Virus record (IMG/VR): IMGVR_UViG_3300025132_000351
Location: 1 to 22,053 of that record
Strand: one strand, 5' to 3'
Length of the DNA stretch: 22,053 bases
Origin: a virus
Shown: one piece after another, positions 4,224 through 13,400 of the stretch
How the letters are laid out: each line of letters begins with the position of its first letter
Numbering within the stretch: the first letter of the stretch is position 1
The notes under the pieces: model-generated
What the model was told of the DNA's origin: nothing
The model's database searches: none
What the model saw: the letters and a program-made list of their open reading frames with translations, nothing else
Made by a program: the position numbers and the translations under genes

Positions 4224-6914
4224 CTAACTTGATTCAAGCGCGGCGACTTTAGTTTCTAATATCTCTATCTTATTTATTGCTTCTTGTAGTGCGGCTGTTA
4301 GTAAAGGAACTATTTTTGATTGATCGATACATTGATATAAAGGAGCGTTTGCCTCTTTTACATCACCGACTTCTTTGCCTTCAGGAATATCATCTGATTC
4401 GACATAAGTTAAATCATGTGTCTCGTCTTTTGTTCCAGTGATTGCTTCAGGAACAGCCGTTACTTCATGGGCAAAAAAACCATCTACTGTTACATCAGGA
4501 TCGGATTTAAAATTAAATCGATACGGCTTGAGAGTTTTTAATCTTGTTATTCCATCAGAAATTGCGACTGCATTTTCTTTTAATCGATAATCGGAGCTAG
4601 TGTGATAGCCAGTTGAAGTCCCACTTGTACCAATATAACCGACTCTTCCATTCGGGTTGAAGAAACTAACAGCCGTTTGTCCTCCTGTACCATTTGCCCG
4701 AACAGCTAAAGAAGCAACTCCAGAACTTACAATTTGAACCGCAGCATAACTAACATTATCAAAGGCATAACCGTCGTTATAACCACCGAAACAAACTTTG
4801 CCGCCATCTTGACTTCCTATTTTAAAATAGCCCGTTCCTCGGTGGAGGATAACCGATGTTCCATTGGCACCATCATTTCCTCTAAGAAGTCTTAATCCAT
4901 AATCGGCGTAAGTTGTATCTCCTATTAAATCGATATATGCATTTTGATTTGAATTAGCAGTACTACCAATCTCCATGTGACAATCGCCACCTTGATTCTT
5001 TATGAAGAAAGTTGAGCCATTTAAGGTGCTTGTTATATAACCTGCACCGTTTGTTAATTGATTATTATTAGTAACATTTGTTGCCCCTGACGCGATTCCA
5101 TCAAGTTTGTTTTTGAGAGTCGTAGTGAAATTGTTATCTGTCTGAGATGCGACTGCAAAATCTAATGTTCCATCCGAATCTTGATATGTAACTGTAATAC
5201 CTGTTTCGGTATTGCCTGTGACCATACCTCCGACATAATCTTCAACCTGTTCTTCGGTCAAAGTTGCTGTTATATATCCAGCACCGTTTGTTAGTTGATT
5301 ATTATTGGTGACATTTGTCGCGCTAGAGGCAATACCATCTAATTTTGACTTAAGAGTATTTGTAAAATTATTCTGAGTTAATCCTCCATCACCTACTGAT
5401 AATTTGTTAGTTAAATCCGTATAAGAAATATCAATATTAGCCGATCCATTGAAAGAAGTTCCTGCAATAGTTCTTGATGTTGAAAGAACGTCAGCTTGAG
5501 CAGCAGTGCCCGTTGTGTTTTGACTTCCTGTTGCATTAACACCTGGAAGATTAATATTCGCAGAACCGTCAAAACTGACTCCTCCTATTGTTCTGGCAGT
5601 AGCAAGTGTTGTCGCTGTTGCTGCATTTCCCGAACAAGCCGCAGAAGTTCCAGAACTTGTTATATAACCCGCGCCATTTGTTAGCTGATTGTTATTAGTA
5701 ACATTTGTCGCGCTTGATGCTATGCCGTCTAATTTATTTTTTAAAGTCGTTGTAAAATTATTATCGGTTTGAGAGGCAACAGCAAAGTCTAAAGTGCCGT
5801 CTGAATCTTGATAAGTAACAGTAATTCCAGTCTCGGTGTTACCTGTGACCATTCCACCGACATAATCTTCAACTTGTTCCTCTGTTAATGTCGCGGTTAT
5901 ATATCCAGCACCGTTTGTTAATTGATTATTATTAGTTACATTTGTCGCGCTTGATGCAATACCATCTAACTTCGATTTAAGAGTATTTGTGAAATTGTTC
6001 TGAGTTAATCCTCCATCACCGACTGATAATTTATTTGTTAAATCAGCATAAGAAATATTAACATTAGCAGAGCCGTCAAAGCTGGCTCCAGCTATTGTCC
6101 GAGCCGTTGCTAATGTTGAGGCTGTAGAAGCCGCAATACCAAGTGCATCTATATCTGATTTCGTTTGGTCGGCAGTTGCTCCACTCTCAATTCCATCTAG
6201 TTTGGAACCATCACTTGCAATGTCTCTACCATCAACCGTTCCTGATACTCCTATATTCCCTGTTACATCAAGACCAGCACCTACGTCTAGGTTGCCAGGT
6301 ATAGTTGCTTGTCCACTTTCTTCAAGCTTGAATAACTCAGTTCCAGTTCCACTTGCTCCGTTATAAAGAAATTTGAAAGTTCTATTAGTATCGTCATTAT
6401 CAGTATCAATATTAAACGTCATATTTTCGTATGCGTTTAAATGACCTGACGATGTATTTGCTGTTCCTAGCCTTAAGACACCTCCTGTTATATCTGCCTC
6501 TCCACTAATAGTGGCACCAACTGAACTTGTTGCGAATTTTTTTGAATTATTAAAATAGAGGTCTACTGAGCTACTAACATTAGCGTCTAGAAAAGTATGT
6601 CCAGCAGCAGTATTTGTTAGTTTTACTCTTTGCGAAGAAAGATGCAAAGTACCAGTATTATTCTTGAGCGCACTGTGGGTTGAATCATGAAATATTTCTA
6701 GGTCATGTCCTGTCCCGAAACGAACTTTTACATCATCATTAAAATCTATACCTGTCGAACCACCAATAGTTCCTGCTCCTCCAATCTCCTTAACCGTCCC
6801 AGAATCATTGATATAAAGTTTCTTGGCAGAGGTATCAATCGCAACCTCACCACTGGAAATATCACTCGTTGATGGAGTGCTAGTTCCTCTTTTTAACTTA
6901 ATTGTGTTAGTCAT
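4224..6914 (-). CDS. Long tail fibre with C-terminal peptidase S74 intramolecular chaperone
   Basis: This 896-residue fibre has three parts. The N-terminus (MTNTIKLKRGTSTPS, then GEVAIDTSAKKLYINDSG) is the attachment module common to phage fibres and is shared in style with the fibre at 6944-8578. The shaft (about 210-630) is made of fibre repeats (ARTIAGASFDGSAN, KLDGIASSATNVTNNNQ) including one long near-perfect duplication. Residues 630-765 form a probable head domain. The end (about 770-896) is the endosialidase-type chaperone: SSDYRLKEN with the Ser774/Lys779 pair, RLKTLKPYRFN, DGFFAHEV and a terminal coiled coil. By analogy it should trimerise the fibre and cleave itself before Ser774. 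TAGGAGGT precedes the ATG. Its likely role is binding the host surface. Confidence 0.92.
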   Translation of the reverse strand: MTNTIKLKRGTSTPSTSDISSGEVAIDTSAKKLYINDSGTVKEIGGAGTIGGSTGIDFNDDVKVRFGTGHDLEIFHDSTHSALKNNTGTLHLSSQRVKLTNTAAGHTFLDANVSSSVDLYFNNSKKFATSSVGATISGEADITGGVLRLGTANTSSGHLNAYENMTFNIDTDNDDTNRTFKFLYNGASGTGTELFKLEESGQATIPGNLDVGAGLDVTGNIGVSGTVDGRDIASDGSKLDGIESGATADQTKSDIDALGIAASTASTLATARTIAGASFDGSANVNISYADLTNKLSVGDGGLTQNNFTNTLKSKLDGIASSATNVTNNNQLTNGAGYITATLTEEQVEDYVGGMVTGNTETGITVTYQDSDGTLDFAVASQTDNNFTTTLKNKLDGIASSATNVTNNNQLTNGAGYITSSGTSAACSGNAATATTLATARTIGGVSFDGSANINLPGVNATGSQNTTGTAAQADVLSTSRTIAGTSFNGSANIDISYTDLTNKLSVGDGGLTQNNFTNTLKSKLDGIASSATNVTNNNQLTNGAGYITATLTEEQVEDYVGGMVTGNTETGITVTYQDSDGTLDFAVASQTDNNFTTTLKNKLDGIASGATNVTNNNQLTNGAGYITSTLNGSTFFIKNQGGDCHMEIGSTANSNQNAYIDLIGDTTYADYGLRLLRGNDGANGTSVILHRGTGYFKIGSQDGGKVCFGGYNDGYAFDNVSYAAVQIVSSGVASLAVRANGTGGQTAVSFFNPNGRVGYIGTSGTSTGYHTSSDYRLKENAVAISDGITRLKTLKPYRFNFKSDPDVTVDGFFAHEVTAVPEAITGTKDETHDLTYVESDDIPEGKEVGDVKEANAPLYQCIDQSKIVPLLTAALQEAINKIEILETKVAALESS
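5028..5474 (-). repeat. Fibre shaft repeat, second copy (residues 481-629)
   Basis: This is copy B of a 149-residue duplicated block in the fibre gene, offset 209 codons (627 bases) from copy A at 5655-6101. Residues 500-629 differ from 291-420 at only one position (Gly610 for Ser401); the flank 481-499 differs at five. Each copy itself holds two shorter units sharing the KLDGIAS-ATNVTNNNQ and LTNGAGYIT motifs. Confidence 0.9.
5655..6101 (-). repeat. Fibre shaft repeat, first copy (residues 272-420)
   Basis: This is copy A of the duplicated block. Aligning 5041-5417 with 5668-6044 by hand I count about 60 base differences in 377, yet the encoded residues are almost all identical. The duplication is therefore old at the DNA level and strongly constrained at the protein level, or each copy was taken from a different phage. 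Confidence 0.9.
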
Positions 6915-6943
6915 TTGACCTACCTCCTATGTAGTAATTGTAG

Positions 6944-8578
6944 TTAGTAGGTTCCTCCGTCAATGTCAAAACCTGAAACAGAACCATTCTCAAGGAACGT
7001 AACCAGATCAGATAAAGCAACCTGAACCATTGTACCGTTATCATTTATTACCATTCGATCAGCAGTAGCCAAAGTCGTTGAAGTGGCTGACGTTCCACCA
7101 TCAATAATATTTAACTCAGCAGTCGTTACGGTTGCACCATCAAGAATTTCTATTTCCGTTGAAGTGAGTGCTGCTAATGCTGCTGCACCACCAGATTGAC
7201 AACTAGATAAAGCTGTTAAATCTGCGTCTAACGCTTGCTTTGCGTCTAGTTGTGTCTGGATCGCAGAGGTGACACCATCTACATAGTTGAGTTCTGTAGT
7301 ACTTAAAGTCGCTCCATCGAGAATTTCAATCTCTGTTGAAGTTAACGCAGCTAAAGCCGCAGCTCCTCCAGATTGACAACCTGACAAAGTATCAAGATCA
7401 GCATCATAGGCTTGTACGTTTGTGCCTATTGCTAGTCCTAAAGAAGTCCTGACTGTAGCTCCATTCTCTATAACGAAATTAGATCCATTTCCAACAATAA
7501 ATCCACTATCAGAAGGTGTAAGACCAGCTATATCTGCTAATTGTGCATCATAAGCTTGAACATCCGAACCAATGGCAACTCCAAGTGCTGTTCTTGCTGC
7601 ACTTGCTGATGTCGCACCTGTGCCTCCATCTCCAATTGCAAGCGTTCCAGTGATTGAACTAGCGTCTAATTTAACCGCCAATTCTCCTGACTCAATAACA
7701 ACACCACCATTGCTCTTCAAATCAGCAGACATTGTATTGCCTGACTTCTGAAGACCATCACCTGCTGTTATCTGACCTGCACCTGAGAACTGAGCAAATG
7801 TAAGGTTATTTGTTCCTACAACTGCTGAACCTTTATCAGACGTACAAACAAAACCATTCTCTGCGTTAGCTGTTCCTTCTTCTATAAATGTAAACGCACC
7901 AGCCGCATCTACTCCTGTAGCAAGATCATCTGTTCTCGTCCAACTTCCACCACTTACAACCTTGTAAATACCATTCTGACTTGCTGTTGATTGACCTGCT
8001 GCAAGAACACGGTCATTAGCTACAACAGAAACACCGTCTATCGTTTGAACTCCACTGAGAGTTATGTTCGAGGTGGCAACAACAACACAAGAATCTTTTA
8101 TATCAAGACCCTGTGCAACCCCATCCACGTATCCCTTGTTTGCTGCGTCATTATCGGAAACGCAATCTGCAAGGTTTGTGATCTTTTGGCTATTGGCAGA
8201 AACAGCAGCCGTTGGAGCTGCCATCTGATCTAACCTATTTACCCTAACTCCTGCATCAAAATCAGATATTTTTGTATGAGCTATTGATGGAATATCAGCA
8301 GCAACTAATGCTCTAAATGTTGGAGCTGCTGCACTTCCTGTCGTTGGTCCACTAAGAATCGTATTAGCTGTTCTTGTGTCTGTCTTATTAAAAAACGCTC
8401 CAGATCCACCAACTGTGATAATCGAAGTTGCCTCTGGTGGCGTACTTCCGTCATCTCCAAAACCGTAATACAGTTTTAAATCATTTTCATTAAAAGCTAA
8501 TTCTGAAGGCAGAAGGCTTGATGGTGCGCCCGCCGAACCACTAGCAGCTCTTTTCTTTATCCTTATCGTGTTAGCCAC
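6944..8578 (-). CDS. Tail fibre protein without chaperone domain
   Basis: This 544-residue fibre starts at a GTG (read as M, ANTIRIKKRAASGS) whose first base overlaps the previous TAG; GGAGGTAA lies upstream. The N-terminal 60 residues (LPSELAFNENDLKLYYGFGD) form the attachment module. Residues 60-160 contain PTFRALVAADIPSIAHTKI and KITNLADCVSDNDAANKGYV, typical fibre shaft motifs. Residues 160-265 are a globular-looking region with SQNGIYKVVSGG. The C-terminal half has GGTGATSASAARTALG and duplicated ALTSTEIEILDGAT units. It ends VSGFDIDGGTY with no S74 or collar domain, so it may be a proximal fibre segment joined to another fibre. T4-like cyanophage fibres look much like this. Confidence 0.88.
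   Translation of the reverse strand: MANTIRIKKRAASGSAGAPSSLLPSELAFNENDLKLYYGFGDDGSTPPEATSIITVGGSGAFFNKTDTRTANTILSGPTTGSAAAPTFRALVAADIPSIAHTKISDFDAGVRVNRLDQMAAPTAAVSANSQKITNLADCVSDNDAANKGYVDGVAQGLDIKDSCVVVATSNITLSGVQTIDGVSVVANDRVLAAGQSTASQNGIYKVVSGGSWTRTDDLATGVDAAGAFTFIEEGTANAENGFVCTSDKGSAVVGTNNLTFAQFSGAGQITAGDGLQKSGNTMSADLKSNGGVVIESGELAVKLDASSITGTLAIGDGGTGATSASAARTALGVAIGSDVQAYDAQLADIAGLTPSDSGFIVGNGSNFVIENGATVRTSLGLAIGTNVQAYDADLDTLSGCQSGGAAALAALTSTEIEILDGATLSTTELNYVDGVTSAIQTQLDAKQALDADLTALSSCQSGGAAALAALTSTEIEILDGATVTTAELNIIDGGTSATSTTLATADRMVINDNGTMVQVALSDLVTFLENGSVSGFDIDGGTY
7130..7201 (-). repeat. 24-residue fibre repeat, copy 2
   Basis: Encodes residues 460-483 of the 544-residue fibre, identical in protein to residues 401-424 (7307-7378): CQSGGAAALAALTSTEIEIL then DGAT. 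The DNA of the two copies differs at many third positions, so the repeat is conserved at protein level rather than freshly copied. Confidence 0.85.
7307..7378 (-). repeat. 24-residue fibre repeat, copy 1
   Basis: Encodes residues 401-424, partner of the copy at 7130-7201. Both are preceded by a similar acidic lead (YDADLDTLSG here, ALDADLTALSS there), so the real repeat unit is about 59 residues with a variable linker. Confidence 0.85.
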
Positions 8579-8808
8579 TAGAAGTTACCTCCGTTGGTGA
8601 GTGAGCTTGTTGTCCAAGTTGCGTCAGCTTTAAGACTTGACGATGTACTGTCATAATAGACTATAGATTTGTTAACAACACTATCCAGATTAATCGTGTC
8701 TTGAGGACTGGCTCCTTGAGGTCCAACCGTGGCAACCGTTATGACTGAACTATTGCTTTCGTCAACAGTTACAGTGTTTTTGTTGCTCGTGATATTAACT
8801 GTGGTCAT
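8578..8808 (-). CDS. Small fibre-associated protein with GPQG motif
   Basis: This 76-residue protein starts MTTVNITSNKNTVTVDESNS, continues VITVATVGPQGASPQD and ends SLKADATWTTSSLTNGGNF. The GPQGA turn followed by D-INLDSV and a YYDSTSS-LKAD-TW segment is a familiar arrangement in cyanophage fibre modules, where a short collagen-like hinge joins an attachment strand to a shaft. It overlaps the upstream stop by four bases (ATGA), and its TAG abuts the GTG of the 544-residue fibre, so the three genes are coupled. It may be an adaptor between tail tip and fibre, or a fibre N-terminus split off as its own gene. Confidence 0.7.
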   Translation of the reverse strand: MTTVNITSNKNTVTVDESNSSVITVATVGPQGASPQDTINLDSVVNKSIVYYDSTSSSLKADATWTTSSLTNGGNF

Positions 8809-9146
8809 GCGGTATATCCTTGATCCATATAAATAGTACCTTCTATCCAGTATTCTTTCAGCCCTGAACCGTTAGTTAATAACACATCATATTTATATTC
8901 ATCTAAAGTAAGCAATGCTGTTTGAGTATCTGTCAACTTCCAATCAAAAGCTCCTCCTGTCGCACTTGTAACAGTACAAGTTACGTCTGCTGCTTTAGTC
9001 GTTCTTGAAGGATTCCAAACTTGAGAAGCAACAGTGTAGCCTGTCAGGTTCACGGCTGCATTACTTGAATCTTTTAGCGTCACAGAAACATTATGATCCG
9101 ATCTCCTCTGGATCGTCATATCATACGTGCCAGGTGCTATTGCCAA
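8805..9146 (-). CDS. Ig-like tail/baseplate accessory protein
   Basis: This 113-residue protein uses a TTG start placed about 8 bases after a perfect AAGGAGGTGA ribosome site. It begins AIAPGTYDMTIQRRSDHNVS and has alternating beta strands with NLTGYTVASQVW, GAFDWKLTDTQTALL and EYKYDVLLTN, ending YWIEGTIYMDQGYTA. The pattern suggests one immunoglobulin-like beta sandwich, similar in style to the N-terminal domain of baseplate upper proteins (BppU/DUF2479-type), but I cannot confirm the family. It opens the small coupled block leading to the 544-residue fibre. A role joining fibres to the tail tip is inferred from position. Confidence 0.65.
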   Translation of the reverse strand: MAIAPGTYDMTIQRRSDHNVSVTLKDSSNAAVNLTGYTVASQVWNPSRTTKAADVTCTVTSATGGAFDWKLTDTQTALLTLDEYKYDVLLTNGSGLKEYWIEGTIYMDQGYTA

Positions 9147-9150
9147 AATG

Positions 9151-9160
9151 TCACCTCCTT
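9151..9160 (-). promoter_or_regulatory. Perfect Shine-Dalgarno driving a TTG start
   Basis: On the minus strand this reads AAGGAGGTGA, complementary to the 16S rRNA 3' end over all ten bases. It decides the start of the 113-residue gene: the TTG at 9146 is correctly spaced and no better-placed ATG exists. It is the strongest ribosome site I saw in the window. Confidence 0.8.
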
Positions 9161-9188
9161 AGCTAAGTCGATTGATATAAGTCTAACC

Positions 9189-10397
9189 CTAAACCGCTTT
9201 TATTATAAACATTAGAGCTACGTTTCTAGGTCTAATTTCATCATTCATCCATTTTAAACTCATAACAGCCGAATCATTAGCTTCCCAATGTCCAGTAAAT
9301 AATCGGTTGCCGCCAGTCGGTGAATAGTTGGATGTATCTTTCCCCATATAAGCCTCATGGAGATAACCACCTCCAACAACCGCCTCGGTCTTCAAATTAA
9401 AACTCTTCCAGTCTTGGGCTTGAGAGTGACCCAAACCCCGACCCGAATCAACACCTCTTCCGTGATCGTATCCTCTTGGAAATTCACCCCTCATATCGGG
9501 AAGATTGAAATGGTTTGAGTCGGCTGCACCAAAAGTAGTACCAATGACTGCAAATAAAGCGGCATAAGTTCCAACGCGAGCAAGGCTTGACCCCGAACAT
9601 TCCCTCCATCCACTTGGGACACTTGCAGTGCACCACATCATCACCGCACCAATAGGAACAAAGTTCAAAGTGGTGAAAGATAATGCACCACTGCCATTTG
9701 TAGTCAGAGCCGCACCATCTGTCCCATCAGCCGAAGGAAGAGTGAACTGTTGATTACCCGAAAGAGCTGCTGGAGCTTTAAAAGCGAGAAAGCTAGAACC
9801 GTTTGATGTTGCTTCATAAAGCCGAAGTTCTTTCTCATTATCTAATTCGGCATGAACTTTGAATACGCATAAGGTGTCTTCCACCCGAACTCTTTCCACT
9901 CCGTTTGTTGCAGCACCTATTTTATTAGCTGAGGATTTATAAAATCCTGTGTCGGTGTCCGATCCAAAAGTAATAGAAGGTAAACTAGCATTAGCGTCAG
10001 GAAATAAAATCGGCTCGGTAGTTGTTATTGCAGTTGTGCTGACAGTTAATCTTGCCGTTCCTCCACAGCTAATCGCTAATTGATCTGCACCCGCAGAAAA
10101 AAGACCAGTATTAGTGTCAGAGGTTGGATGTATTGAAGGATTTGCTGCCGAGCCATCAGGAGTTAAAACGGTTCCATCATGTTCTCGATATGAAACCCAA
10201 CCATTGTCAGCTAAATTTCTTCTCTTAAAAATATTGTTACTTGTATCAGCCCAAGAGGTAAAAACAGCTAGTCGAGCAGTAGGTTCCGATGAACCTGCAT
10301 TTTCTGACTGTAAAGACTGCAATGCGGCCTGAATATCTGTTCTAACGGATGAACCCGAACTATTCTCAATCGTGTAATCATGTTGTGTGTCGCTCAT
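9189..10397 (-). CDS. Tail fibre/tail tip protein with phage tail collar domain
   Basis: This 402-residue protein begins MSDTQHDYTIENSSGSSVRT. Residues 20-75 (AALQSLQSENAG, then NLADNGWVSYREHDG) are an N-terminal module I associate with marine phage fibres. Residues 85-235 are beta-rich repeats (PSIHPTSDTNTGLFSAGADQ, SITFGSDTDTGFYKS), a GSD/TSDTDTGF motif used twice. Residues 248-310 are the phage tail collar domain (VPIGAVMMWC, PSGWRECSG, FGAADSNHFNLPDMRGEFPR). The end (EIRPRNVALMFIIKA) is the usual collar-family C-terminus. It is the first gene after J, so it is probably a short fibre or tip protein in host recognition. The ribosome site is weak. Confidence 0.88.
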   Translation of the reverse strand: MSDTQHDYTIENSSGSSVRTDIQAALQSLQSENAGSSEPTARLAVFTSWADTSNNIFKRRNLADNGWVSYREHDGTVLTPDGSAANPSIHPTSDTNTGLFSAGADQLAISCGGTARLTVSTTAITTTEPILFPDANASLPSITFGSDTDTGFYKSSANKIGAATNGVERVRVEDTLCVFKVHAELDNEKELRLYEATSNGSSFLAFKAPAALSGNQQFTLPSADGTDGAALTTNGSGALSFTTLNFVPIGAVMMWCTASVPSGWRECSGSSLARVGTYAALFAVIGTTFGAADSNHFNLPDMRGEFPRGYDHGRGVDSGRGLGHSQAQDWKSFNLKTEAVVGGGYLHEAYMGKDTSNYSPTGGNRLFTGHWEANDSAVMSLKWMNDEIRPRNVALMFIIKAV

Positions 10398-10425
10398 CTC
10401 AATAAGTTCTTACTTTTTCTACAGT

Positions 10426-13400
10426 TTAACCCCTCTTGCCATATCCAACTGCTGTCCAATAAAAATTCCGATTAACGGTTGAACTTCCATTTTTAAAAAT
10501 AACAGTAAACCCAGTAGCTGAAACGGCTGTAACATTATAAAAATCACCTGACTGCATATTTGCTGCAACTATTCCGACACTCGGTAATTTTGTATTAGAT
10601 CCACCTGTATTTGCATTACCTGTAAAGAAAGCATGGCCGAAAGTAATTGATTTTCCATTTGCATCGGTTCCACTGGCTACATATCCATCACTATGTTCGA
10701 GCCTTTCGTCCAATGTTGCGTTATACCCTAGTCCGTCAACAAGAATATTTTCTTCAACCGATCCGCTTGTTAAATCTAATTTAAACTTAAATGCTCTTGC
10801 TTTAAAAACTCCACTAGCTAATGGTTGAAAAGCACTCCAAGTTGGTGAACTTGCAGGATCATCATTTGTTGTAGCTATGGAAAGAATACCATTAACCGTT
10901 TGAGGAGTGTACCCATCCCAATCGGTTCTTGCATTTACATCAGGCCAACTATCCATCAAATCGGTTAATGTTGCACCCCGACTTACAATATATCTTTCAA
11001 TATCTATCGGGTAAACATGTCCTAAATCTAAATAACTGTCGAAATTATAAGTACCGCTACTTGCAACTTGATTATTAGAAACCGATAATTCCAAGACATC
11101 ACTTGATGCGTTATAAGTAACATTTGTTTTGCTAGAAACTCCACCACTAAAAGGAGTTGGACTTAGTAAATCTTGCCGATCATTTTTTACTATTAAATCT
11201 CCTTTTCTTTGCGTTTTAGTAACTATTACACTTGCTTCGCCAAGACTTAATTTTCCAGAAGAATCGCCAAATTTTACTATTATCTCACCTGAAATATTTG
11301 GGACAATAGCTTCGGTTGCATTACCAGCTTTTGCATCAATTAAATCAACTGAATTACTCCATGTGCCTGTTCCGTCTAGTTTTCCTGAATGTCTTACAAA
11401 TACTTTTCCTCCAACTTTTACGTCTAAATCTGTAGACTGATCCCACCTAAGACGACCTGAGTTTTCACTAATTGGCTCAAAGGTTAAATTCTGAACATTA
11501 GCAGGATTAGCTTCTTTTCCGTCTATATCAAAATCTTCAACATTACCCTCACTTCGCTTCTGGGTATAACTTATCGCCGTAACCTTTACATATAATTTAC
11601 CTGTTCTTAATTGCTCTAAGGTTAGATTTGGAGATGTGGTCGTGATTGTTTGCCAATTTTCAGTATTCATTCGATAATCAACTTGGAAGGCATTTGTATT
11701 TCCAGCTCCAGAAGTCCAACTTAAATTGAACCCAACAAATACACTTTGACCTCTTTGGTATAAAAATTCATCACCATCAACATTTTCAACAGCAGGAGGA
11801 GCTTCATTTAAATTAGTAACATCTCTTACTTGGACTTTTAAATTATTTTCTACTGCATCATAAATAGTCGCATTATATTTTAAAGCTGTAACACCATAGA
11901 TCTCTCCATCTGCTTCAGTTATACCTATAACCCTATATTGTTGGGTCAAAATGTCATCAGTTAAGATAACAAATTGAGCTTGAGAATTAGGAGCCTCACT
12001 AAAAGCAGGACTTACTGTAATCTCCTTAGCATTAACTTGTTCGACATGAGTAATAACTCTTTCTTCAGGTATTCCAGTCGGCATCATTACTATAATTTTA
12101 GGATTTTCATTTTGATCAATTTCCCCAAAGTCTGTCCGACTATCAACTGTTAAAACTGTTGTTGTAGAGGAAGACACTAAACCTGCTCTTCGATATCGAG
12201 CTTTTGTTGGGTCTGCTATATCTATCACCATCCCTGGTTTTAGAATCATTCCTGATTCAACGGAAACAGAAAAACTAACTGTTTCGGTTAAATATTGTTC
12301 AGCTAGAATTGTCCACTTTGCGATTCTGTGTGCTTGCCCTTGTGAATAACAACCTATTGCCCTGATTTCTTTTTTTATTATTCCAAACTTTGAAACAAGG
12401 TCAGCATCTTCAACATTCTCATATTCAATCTCACCTAAAGCGTTATAACTTTGATAAGCAACTGAAACGGATGTATGTCTTGTTGTTTGCGCTGTTCCTG
12501 AATAAATAAATAAACCATCTATGACATTTGATGGTCCTAAAACATATTGAGAGTCGGTAACTTTATCTTGCAACATAACCAGACTTCCTGAAGCGTAATA
12601 ACTTATCCCCCGAAAGATTGAAGCCATTGTTGAAATTACATTATAAATTTCGGCCTTTTCATTAAGTACAAGATTACAAGAGAACCTTGGTTCTTCTCCT
12701 CCTCTTCCATCAGGAACAAGCTCATTGCAATATTGACTAATTGAGTAAAAATCCCACTTATCTAAATTGCTTGCAGGTATGCCAGCCCCATATCTCTCGT
12801 TTGTCATCAAATCCCATAAGCACCAAGCAGGATCATTACACCAAGTAGCTGCACCAAAAGAACCGTTCCAAACGCCTGAATAAGTAACTCGACCAATATG
12901 AGTTGTAGTATCGACAGAGGCATTGCTTGGAAGTTGTACTTTTATCCCTCGAATTTTGTATTTACGCTGAGGAATACTTCCAAAACTTCTAGAATCAAAC
13001 CTTAAAAAAGCCAATGCAGAGAATGGATATTTGAATTTCTCCTCGACAATTGTTATGTATTTGTCAAATCTTAAATTATTGATATTTTTATTCTGAGAAG
13101 ACGAATCTTTAGTAACTCGACTTACTCTTATTACACAAGATGAAGAAAAACTTGAAAGAGCAAAACGATAATCACGTTTATAAATACTACTACATTTCCC
13201 TGTAATCTCTCTTCCTGTCGAAGCAGACCCATCTTCATTATTTGGGAAAACAGTTGCAAAGTTACCACTGTCATATTTAACTTCAATCTGAAACTTAACT
13301 GAATTTCCTCTTATATCACCATCATCTTCTACAAGTTGAATACCTCTAGGAAGACTTATTGTTACTCGAACAGCATCAATATTAGGATCGTTAATTGTTG

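Noticed and set aside
11129-11440. A 103-codon rightward ORF inside J
   Set aside because: Shadow frame of a strongly conserved J region; there is no ribosome site and no family resemblance.
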